From Clostridia bacterium (GTDB lineage Bacteria; Bacillota_A; Clostridia; Oscillospirales; CAG-272): a stretch of 8,429 nucleotides of DNA. The first letter of the stretch is position 1, and each line of letters starts with the position of its first letter. This document shows positions 1 through 6,432 of the stretch, one piece after another. Location: NCBI GenBank assembly GCA_017529175.1, contig JAFXNX010000077.1:1-8429 (forward strand), read 5' to 3'. Made by a program: the position numbers and the translations under genes. The notes beneath the pieces were generated by a model. That model saw nothing but the letters and a program-made list of their open reading frames with translations. It had not been told where the DNA came from and did no database searches.

Positions 1-2
1 AG

Positions 3-125
3 AAGATTTCTATTTTTAGAGGCATAAAATATACTCTAATAGGATTTTTCTTTAGTGCTATTACACCTTGTGCATCTGGTGGACAACCAATGGAAATCTA
101 TTATATGAATAAAGATGGGCTTTCT
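3..125 (+). other. Fragment of a foreign gene: LPG-synthase TM / flippase-like membrane protein
   Basis: Read in frame from position 3, this stretch encodes a hydrophobic helix followed by the residues ITPCASGGQP and YYMNKDG. That pattern (T-P-x-x-S/T-G-G-Q-P then x-YY-x-x-K-x-G) is typical of the lysylphosphatidylglycerol synthase TM domain family (PF03706, formerly UPF0104), which are polytopic membrane proteins related to the MprF flippase domain. This assignment is recalled from family knowledge, not searched. The segment is about 32% GC by hand count and uses A/T-ending codons, unlike the ~50% GC DNA that follows. It has neither a start nor an end: it enters from the left edge and runs straight into pyrG sequence near 121-130. 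It is best read as a piece of another gene, probably from another genome, joined to this one. A functional gene here is not supported. Confidence 0.6.
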
Positions 126-1400
126 ATCATCCCCCATATCACGAACGAGATAAAGAACTTCGTTTACAACGTCGGACGCCACTCCGACGCTGACGTCGTT
201 ATAACGGAAATAGGCGGAACTATCGGTGATATCGAGTCTCAGCCGTTTATCGAAGCGGCGCGCCAGATATCGCTCGAGGTGGGACGCGAGAACAGTCTTT
301 TCATCCACGTCACCCTCGTTCCGTATCTTCACGGCTCGGAGGAGCACAAGACGAAGCCGACACAGCACTCAGTCAAGGAACTGCAGGGGATGGGCGTCAA
401 CCCGAATATAATCATCCTGCGCTGTGACGAACCGCTTGAAAAAGCGATCTTTGACAAGATCTCGCTGTTCTGCAACGTAAAGCCGGACTGCGTCATCGAA
501 AACTTAACCCTGCCAAACCTGTATGAGGCGCCGCTCATGCTTGAAAAGTCTCATTTTTCAGAAGTAGTATGCCGCGAGCTCGGCATCGACGCGCCGTCTG
601 CCGATCTTAAAAAATGGAGCGCGATGGTCGACCGTATAAAGAACCGTCCGTATTACACGGATATAGGGCTTGTCGGAAAGTACGTCGGTCTTCACGACGC
701 GTACCTTTCCGTCGCGGAGGCGCTTCGCCACGCGGGATATCATTACAACACTCATATCCGCATACACTGGATAGACTCTGAGGAAATAACCCCGGAGAGC
801 GCTGACAGTATGCTTTCGGGTCTTGACGGTATAATCGTCCCGGGAGGCTTCGGCAGCCGCGGCATCGAGGGCATGATACTCTCCGCAAAATACGCAAGAG
901 AGAATAAGATCCCCTATTTCGGTATCTGTCTCGGTATGCAGATCGCCGTCATCGAATATGCGAGAAACGTAGCGGGTATTTCCGACGCGAACTCCGGCGA
1001 ATTCGACGAACAGTGCCGTCACAAAGTCATCGACTTTATGCCCGGCCAGAGCGACGACATAGACAAGGGAGGAACGCTTCGTCTCGGCGCTTATCCGTGC
1101 GTTATAATGCCCGGAACTACTATGGAGAGGTGCTACGGCAAGCAGAACATAAGCGAACGCCACCGTCACAGATACGAATTCAACAACGATTACCGCGACG
1201 TTCTTCAGAACTACGGGCTTACCCTCAGCGGTATCTCGCCGGACGCAAGACTTGTCGAGACTGTCGAGCTGACGGAGCGCGATTTCTTCGTCGGTGTACA
1301 GTACCACCCCGAGTTCAAATCCCGCCCGAACAAGCCGCATCCTCTGTTCCTCGGCTTCGTAGGCGCGGCGTTTGACAGGTCCGGTAAAAAGGAGAAATAA
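126..1400 (+). CDS. pyrG: CTP synthase, N-terminally truncated at a chimeric junction
   Basis: CTP synthase makes CTP from UTP, ATP and glutamine-derived ammonia in the cytoplasm. The homologous part starts at IPHIT, equivalent to about residue 116 of the E. coli enzyme, and continues to the natural C-terminus. Numbering from the first in-frame ATG at 90 (436 residues), the synthetase remnant has E40 in TEIGGTIGDIES and KTKPTQHSVKEL (87-98). The glutamine amidotransferase domain (from about 190) has PGGFG (251-255), nucleophile C280 in GICLGMQ, RHRHRYE (357-363) and H406/E408 of HPEF. The missing ~115 residues carry the ATP P-loop (GGVVSGLGKG-type) and the DPYIN region, so this version cannot be a working synthetase. 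The ATG at 90 lies in foreign sequence and is not a natural start; the frame stays open to position 3. The stop TAA abuts dapF. The identity of the remaining part is certain. Confidence 0.95.
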   Translation: MIPHITNEIKNFVYNVGRHSDADVVITEIGGTIGDIESQPFIEAARQISLEVGRENSLFIHVTLVPYLHGSEEHKTKPTQHSVKELQGMGVNPNIIILRCDEPLEKAIFDKISLFCNVKPDCVIENLTLPNLYEAPLMLEKSHFSEVVCRELGIDAPSADLKKWSAMVDRIKNRPYYTDIGLVGKYVGLHDAYLSVAEALRHAGYHYNTHIRIHWIDSEEITPESADSMLSGLDGIIVPGGFGSRGIEGMILSAKYARENKIPYFGICLGMQIAVIEYARNVAGISDANSGEFDEQCRHKVIDFMPGQSDDIDKGGTLRLGAYPCVIMPGTTMERCYGKQNISERHRHRYEFNNDYRDVLQNYGLTLSGISPDARLVETVELTERDFFVGVQYHPEFKSRPNKPHPLFLGFVGAAFDRSGKKEK

Positions 1401-2192
1401 ATGCACTTCACGAAAATGCACGGACTCGGAAACGATTATCTTTACGTTTTCGGCGATGTGCCGGATGACATAAAGGAAATCTGCACAGCTCTGTCCGACC
1501 GGCATTTCGGCGCGGGGTCTGACGGAATGATATACATATCAAAGTCTGACGTCGCGGACTTCAAAATGCGTATTTTCAACGCGGACGGAAGTGAAGCGAA
1601 AATGTGCGGAAACGGTATACGGTGCGTCGGAAAATACGTTTACGACAAAGGGTACACGGACAAAACCCTGATCACCGTCGAGACGCTCTCGGGGATCAAA
1701 ACGCTTCGTCTTACCGTCGACGGCGGAAAGGTCGTGAGCGCGTCGGTCGATATGGGAAAGTCAGATGTCTCAGGTGAGATGACGCTTGTGGCAGGCGGAA
1801 AGAGCGTCACGGGGATCCCCGTATCAGTCGGAAACCCTCACCTTGTCATATTCGTCGACGATATCGACGCGCTCCCTCCCGAGACGTACGGTCCCCTGAT
1901 CGAGAAACACAAAGCGTTTCCGGACGGTGTAAACGTTGAATTTGTCAAGTCGCTCGGTAATGATCGTTTGCGAATGCGCGTATGGGAGCGCGGGAGCGGG
2001 ATAACACTCGCCTGCGGGACAGGCGCTTGCGCCTCCGTATCAGCCGCAGTCGCAAAAGGTATATGCCCTGCAAACACGCCGGTATCGGTGGAACTTGACG
2101 GCGGAGAACTTCACGTTACGGTCTCAGACGACTTTTCCGTGACGATGACGGGACCTGCAAAAACCGTATATGAGGGAGAGGCGGATATATGA
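1401..2192 (+). CDS. dapF: Diaminopimelate epimerase
   Basis: DapF interconverts LL- and meso-diaminopimelate without a cofactor, using a two-cysteine acid/base pair, in the cytoplasmic DAP/lysine pathway. The 263-residue product is slightly shorter than the usual 270-280. It opens with the family signature FTKMHGLGNDY. The first catalytic cysteine is C69 in NADGSEAKMCGNGIRC and the second is C205 in ACGTGACAS; GNPHLVIF (144-151) and WERGSG (195-200) are also typical. The ATG follows the pyrG stop directly, and GGAG at 1391-1394 inside the end of pyrG gives a six-base spacing, which fixes the start. The stop overlaps the dapL start (ATGA). Translational coupling within a pyrG-dapF-dapL unit is therefore likely. 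The product LL-DAP of the next gene is this enzyme's substrate, which supports the assignment. Confidence 0.96.
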   Translation: MHFTKMHGLGNDYLYVFGDVPDDIKEICTALSDRHFGAGSDGMIYISKSDVADFKMRIFNADGSEAKMCGNGIRCVGKYVYDKGYTDKTLITVETLSGIKTLRLTVDGGKVVSASVDMGKSDVSGEMTLVAGGKSVTGIPVSVGNPHLVIFVDDIDALPPETYGPLIEKHKAFPDGVNVEFVKSLGNDRLRMRVWERGSGITLACGTGACASVSAAVAKGICPANTPVSVELDGGELHVTVSDDFSVTMTGPAKTVYEGEADI

Positions 2193-3373
2193 CGACTCCG
2201 AATATGAACTACGCGTCTCTTAAAGACTCGTATCTGTTTTATAATATTTCGCAGAAAATAAAAGAGTATCTTTCGCGCCATCCGGGGTCTCACATTCTGA
2301 AGCTCGGGATCGGTGACGTTTCCCTTCCCCTCTGCGGCGCGGTGATCAAGGCGCTTCACGAGGCGGTGGACGATCAGGCGGCGAAAGATACGTTTCACGG
2401 ATATATGCCCGAGTGCGGCGACCCTGAGTTAAGAGGGGCTATCGCCGCTCATTATGCAAAACGCGGCGTTTCGCTGTCAGCGGATGAAGTATTCGTATCG
2501 AGCGGAGCGAGCGACGAGCTCGGAGATATCATTGATCTTTTCGACGATTCGAACACCGTTCTCATAACGGAGCCGGCATACCCCGCATACGTCGACGCGA
2601 ATATCATCGCCGGAAGAAGTATCGTTCATCTTCCATCAGGAGAGGGCGACGCCTTTCTCCCGATGCCGTGTGAGAAGGCAAAGGCAGATATAATCTACCT
2701 TTGCTCTCCAAACAATCCGACAGGCGCGGCGTTCGACAGAGACGGGCTTAAAAAATGGGTCGATCACGCGAATGAAAACGGCTCCGTGATCCTGTTCGAC
2801 GCGGCATACGAAGCTTTTATCGAGGACGACTGTATCCCGCACAGCATATTCGAGATCGAAGGCGCGAAGGAGTGCGCGATAGAAATTTGCTCTCTTTCCA
2901 AAACGGCGGGATTCACCGGCACGCGTCTTGGCTACACCGTCATCCCGCGCTCCCTCGAGCGTCACGGCATGAACTTCAACGATATGTGGGTGAGGAACCG
3001 CACGACCAAAACGAACGGCGTCTCATACATCATACAAAAAGGCGGTGCCGCCGTATTTACGGAGGAAGGGCAACGGCAGATCAAAGAAAACATCGCGCTG
3101 TACAAGAATAATGCAAAAGTTCTTATGAGCGCGCTCGACAAGATAGGTATCACCTATTTCGGCGGAAAGAACGCGCCTTACATCTGGCTCAAATGCCCGA
3201 ACGGGATGGACAGCTGGACGTTCTTCGACTATTTGCTTAACGAGATCATGGTCGTCGGAACGCCCGGAGAGGGATTCGGCGCCTGCGGCAAAGACTTTTT
3301 CAGGTTTTCCACGTTCGGAGATCCGGAAGACACGAAGATTGCCGCGGAAAAGTTAGTAAAGCTTTTGTCGTAA
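2189..3373 (+). CDS. dapL: LL-diaminopimelate aminotransferase
   Basis: This fold-type I PLP aminotransferase converts tetrahydrodipicolinate plus glutamate to LL-DAP in one step, bypassing the succinylated or acetylated intermediates. At 394 residues it is close to the usual ~400-410. DapL-like features are NYASLKDSYLF near the N-terminus, LGIGDVSLPL (39-48), GYMPECG (71-77, with Y72 and E75), SPNNPTG (173-179), D204/Y207, PLP-lysine K238 in SLSKTAGFTGTR with phosphate-binding R246, TKTNGVSY (273-280), VVGTPGEGFG (355-364) and carboxylate-binding R372 in FRFSTFG. The purine-rich GAGGGAGAGG at 2172-2181 and the ATGA overlap with dapF fix the start. The enzyme is a divergent member: the usual SDGAK-type motif reads SSGAS (104-108), and the common GYGPEQG reads GYMPECG. 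Adjacency to dapF supports the DAP role. A related broad-specificity aminotransferase is a less likely alternative. Confidence 0.88.
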   Translation: MTTPNMNYASLKDSYLFYNISQKIKEYLSRHPGSHILKLGIGDVSLPLCGAVIKALHEAVDDQAAKDTFHGYMPECGDPELRGAIAAHYAKRGVSLSADEVFVSSGASDELGDIIDLFDDSNTVLITEPAYPAYVDANIIAGRSIVHLPSGEGDAFLPMPCEKAKADIIYLCSPNNPTGAAFDRDGLKKWVDHANENGSVILFDAAYEAFIEDDCIPHSIFEIEGAKECAIEICSLSKTAGFTGTRLGYTVIPRSLERHGMNFNDMWVRNRTTKTNGVSYIIQKGGAAVFTEEGQRQIKENIALYKNNAKVLMSALDKIGITYFGGKNAPYIWLKCPNGMDSWTFFDYLLNEIMVVGTPGEGFGACGKDFFRFSTFGDPEDTKIAAEKLVKLLS

Positions 3374-3395
3374 TTCTTTATGAACAACTGCATAT

Positions 3396-3439
3396 ATCAA
3401 AAAGGATGTAAAAACCTGAGTTTTTACATCCTTTTTGAT
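3396..3439. terminator. Bidirectional intrinsic terminator between convergent genes
   Basis: A perfect 20-bp inverted repeat has its left arm at 3396-3415, right arm at 3420-3439 and a four-base CTGA loop at 3416-3419. Five A residues in the left arm (3399-3403) mirror TTTTT in the right arm (3432-3436), so each strand shows a hairpin with a T-run at its 3' side. It starts 22 bases after the dapL stop and lies 26 bases beyond the stop of the minus-strand phosphodiesterase gene. It can therefore end both transcription units. The stem has only five G-C pairs, with the T-runs inside the stem; strength was not calculated. Confidence 0.85.
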
Positions 3440-3465
3440 TAATTTGGCTTTCTGCTTGTCGTATA

Positions 3466-6393
3466 TCAATTATTAACCGTCATATTTTTGATAATCTTTT
3501 CTTCAAATTCCCCGGCGGGGAGCGGACGGCAGAAATAGAATCCTTGCGCAAACTTGCAGCCGAGCTTTTTCAAAAGCCCGTACTGCTCTTCCGTCTCTAC
3601 GCCCTCGGCGATCACGGGAACTTTGAGATTCTTTGCTATATCAAGGATCAGCTCAACCATCTGAACGTCCTTTTCGTCACGGTCTATATCCCGTATGAAC
3701 GCGCGGTCCATCTTCAAAACGTCGATCGGCATTGTTGAAAGCATATTGAGGGAGGAGTAACCGGTTCCGAAATCGTCCATTTCGATCCTGTATCCCTTGC
3801 TGCGAAGTCTTTTGACAACGTATATGAAATGTTCTGCGTTCTCGGTATATGCGGATTCGGTGACTTCAAAGCTTATGTCGCTTTGATCGAGTCCGTATTT
3901 ATCCACCATACCCTCAACGGTGCTCTCAAGCGTATGGTCGAATATATCGACTCTCGACAGATTCAGCGAAACGGGGATCGTGACTCCGTATTCGTCGCGC
4001 CATAAAGACACCTGCTTTGCCGTTTCATTCCACACGTATTTATCGACCGCGCTGACTTGTCCGTTTTTCTCAAAGAGCGGTATGAATTCTCCCGGAGGTA
4101 TCATACCGAGCTCCGGATGACGCCAGCGGACGAGAGCTTCGGCGCCGACAAGTCTCGGAGTATCGGACTGTATATCATATTTCGGCTGATAGTGGATCTC
4201 GAATTCGAATTTATCCAGCGCGCGGTTCAGATCGTTGCGCAAACGCTGTTCATAGCTCTCTCTTTTGCGCACGCTCTCGTCAAAGACGATCAGATGCTCT
4301 TTATAGTTGTCGCGCGCAAGATTGCACGCTATCAGCGCGTGCTCGAACTGCTGATGAGGCTCCGTTCCCTCTTGCCACGGCATGACGCCCATACGAAGGC
4401 GGATGCTCGCGTTTGCGGACATCGTGTTGAGCATTCCCTGCAGTCTGTCAAAGAAGGAGCGGTGGTCTTCAAGGCGAGAGGTATACACGGCGAAGCGGTC
4501 GGGCTCCGCGCGGCTTGCAATACCGCCGTTCTCGATCAAAAACGCTCTGATCTCGTCGCTGATCATTCGAAGGACCCTGTCCCCGAAAGCTCTGCCGTTT
4601 ATCGCGTTCACGGAATGGAACTGATCTATGTTTAAAACGATGGCGTCCATCGGCTTATCCGGCGCATCGTGATACATTCGGAAAGCATATTCATAGAAGA
4701 AGCTCCGATTATAAAGCCCGGTAAGCTCGTCTGTTTCCGTTGCGGATATCAGCTCCTGGCTCTCGATCGCCTTCTTTTTCGACTTTGAACTCTTCATTAT
4801 CAAGAGCATGATAAGCAAAATGACAACCGCGATCACTGCGAGTATGAGCAAAAGATTCTGCCTTATCAGATCAATGAATCCGATCTTTGCGTCCTCGGTG
4901 AAATAATACGAAAGCGACGCGTTGACCGCGGAAGACGGCACGTTTCCCGTTATCTTTGTAAGTATGGAATAAAGGGACGTACTGCCGCGGCTCACCGCAA
5001 AGCAGTAATCCATTTCGACGCCTGTAGAAATTGTCGTAAGGCCGTTTCTGTCGCAGAAGTCCGCAATATTATTGAAACGGTAAACGCTTATCAGAAGGCA
5101 GTCTGCTTTTCCATCCGCGACGGCAGCAAGACATTCGTCCGTATCTTTGAAGAATATCGAACGCCAGTCGGGAAAATGATCCAAGAGGAACATATTGTAG
5201 TTGGGGTTGCCTGCGTTTACGGCGACCGTCACCCGGTCCTTTTTGTAGAAAGTGAGCTTCTCGGATTCGCGTATCACAGCGGACATATCGGTACGCATCA
5301 GCGCCGGTGTGATAAGAAGTCCCTGGACTTCGCCGTCGTAATCCGTCAGATTTGCGGGGAACATACAGTCGACTTCTCCCACCTTCAGCGCTTCCATCGC
5401 CGCGGCAGACGTCGGATAAGCGACGGGTTCAAATGAGATATCCGCGTTTTCAAAGCATACCGAAGCGTACTCCAGATAATCCTTCAGCGCGCCGGTAAGT
5501 TCTCCCGTTTCCGGATCCTTCGCGCAGAATGCGAGATAATTGTCCTGATATCCTACGCGGATGGTGCCGTGGTCGGACAGCCACTTTTTCTCGTCCGCGG
5601 AAAGATACAGATTGACGCCCTTGCTCTGCAGATATTTTGCGCTGAGCTGCTGGCTATAATAGCGGTTCTCTTCCCTGATCCGCTTCATGGCGGAATTCAG
5701 TTCCGTCAATATCCTGTGTTTTGACTTGCTGACCGCAAAGAAGAAATCGCATGAACCGACCTCACATACCGGTATTGCCGTGTCGGGATCTACGAATGAG
5801 CTGATCGTCATATACATATCTATCTTTCCGTTGACCAGCATCGATTGATTTTCCCCTTCCGTACCCGTCAGCTCTATAATTTTCACCGCGATGCCGTTTG
5901 AAGAAGTGAAATCATTCAAATAATCGATAAGGACGCTGTCTTTCGGAACGCCGACTGTTTTACCGTCAAATGTGGAAATATCCTCAGACGATATCTCATC
6001 GTTACCCGGCGAGACGAAAAGATAGTACTCCTCGGCGCCCATGGGAAGAGCGGAAAAGAGCATATTTTCAGCTCGTTCTTCGGTATAGGAAATGTCGCTC
6101 ATCAGATCGATCCTGCCGTCCGAGAGCATCTGCATAAGGTCTGTCCAGCTTCCCTCGATATACTCGTACGTCCAGCCGGTATAAGCGGCGATCTTCTGCT
6201 GATATTCGTAAGCATATCCGGACCGTCTTCCGAGTTCATCCGTCATATTGAACGACGATTCGTACCAGCCTACGCGGATAACGTTCTCCGAATTATGTGC
6301 GAAAACGCCGGTGGAAAGCGCCGGCAGCGCTATGATAAAAGATAATATCAGCGAAACAAATCGACGCAAACTGATCCGTTTTGCCTTTTTCAT
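3466..6393 (-). CDS. Sensor c-di-GMP phosphodiesterase: two solute-binding domains, TM, degenerate GGDEF, EAL
   Basis: The 975-residue product is a predicted membrane c-di-GMP phosphodiesterase. A Sec signal peptide (1-32, probable cleavage after VFA) exports two tandem SBP_bac_3-type Venus flytrap domains (about 36-255 and 275-498), each opening with an IRVG strand. One TM helix (about 512-533) and a short basic linker lead to a GGDEF domain (about 552-705), then EAL (about 715-970). The EAL domain keeps all expected metal and catalytic residues: E752 (EAL), N811, E843, D873/D874 (DDFGTG), K894, E930 and Q950. The GGDEF motif reads EPDRF (630-634), and K, D and H of the upstream NxDxFKxxND...GH block are H593, A597 and R601. 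That domain should not make c-di-GMP and may be regulatory. GGAGG at 6400-6404, six bases from the ATG, supports the start. It lies 39 bases after the diguanylate cyclase gene, so co-transcription is likely. The ligand is unknown; the binding-protein family often binds polar amino acids. Confidence 0.9.
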   Translation of the reverse strand: MKKAKRISLRRFVSLILSFIIALPALSTGVFAHNSENVIRVGWYESSFNMTDELGRRSGYAYEYQQKIAAYTGWTYEYIEGSWTDLMQMLSDGRIDLMSDISYTEERAENMLFSALPMGAEEYYLFVSPGNDEISSEDISTFDGKTVGVPKDSVLIDYLNDFTSSNGIAVKIIELTGTEGENQSMLVNGKIDMYMTISSFVDPDTAIPVCEVGSCDFFFAVSKSKHRILTELNSAMKRIREENRYYSQQLSAKYLQSKGVNLYLSADEKKWLSDHGTIRVGYQDNYLAFCAKDPETGELTGALKDYLEYASVCFENADISFEPVAYPTSAAAMEALKVGEVDCMFPANLTDYDGEVQGLLITPALMRTDMSAVIRESEKLTFYKKDRVTVAVNAGNPNYNMFLLDHFPDWRSIFFKDTDECLAAVADGKADCLLISVYRFNNIADFCDRNGLTTISTGVEMDYCFAVSRGSTSLYSILTKITGNVPSSAVNASLSYYFTEDAKIGFIDLIRQNLLLILAVIAVVILLIMLLIMKSSKSKKKAIESQELISATETDELTGLYNRSFFYEYAFRMYHDAPDKPMDAIVLNIDQFHSVNAINGRAFGDRVLRMISDEIRAFLIENGGIASRAEPDRFAVYTSRLEDHRSFFDRLQGMLNTMSANASIRLRMGVMPWQEGTEPHQQFEHALIACNLARDNYKEHLIVFDESVRKRESYEQRLRNDLNRALDKFEFEIHYQPKYDIQSDTPRLVGAEALVRWRHPELGMIPPGEFIPLFEKNGQVSAVDKYVWNETAKQVSLWRDEYGVTIPVSLNLSRVDIFDHTLESTVEGMVDKYGLDQSDISFEVTESAYTENAEHFIYVVKRLRSKGYRIEMDDFGTGYSSLNMLSTMPIDVLKMDRAFIRDIDRDEKDVQMVELILDIAKNLKVPVIAEGVETEEQYGLLKKLGCKFAQGFYFCRPLPAGEFEEKIIKNMTVNN

Positions 6394-6399
6394 CTTATA

Positions 6400-6405
6400 C
6401 CTCCA
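6400..6405 (-). promoter_or_regulatory. Ribosome binding site of the phosphodiesterase gene
   Basis: On the minus strand this reads TGGAGG, six bases before the ATG at 6391-6393. It selects that ATG, which is followed directly by a lysine/arginine-rich signal peptide start. The 39-base gap to the upstream gene shows no terminator or clear promoter. Confidence 0.75.
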
Positions 6406-6432
6406 AATAGTTTTCTGCTGATTCAGGACTCT

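Noticed and set aside
36..368. Minus-strand open frame crossing the chimeric junction
   Set aside because: It spans the join between two unrelated sequences, so it cannot be a natural gene of either source.
558..1505. Long minus-strand open frame (315 codons) opposite pyrG and the start of dapF
   Set aside because: It is antisense to strongly conserved pyrG/dapF sequence, has no recognisable domain and no ribosome binding site that stands out. Codon bias in the real gene readily keeps the opposite frame open.
4057..4635. Plus-strand open frame of 192 codons opposite the GGDEF-EAL region
   Set aside because: It is antisense to the EAL/GGDEF coding region with conserved active-site motifs on the other strand. 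No independent support was found.
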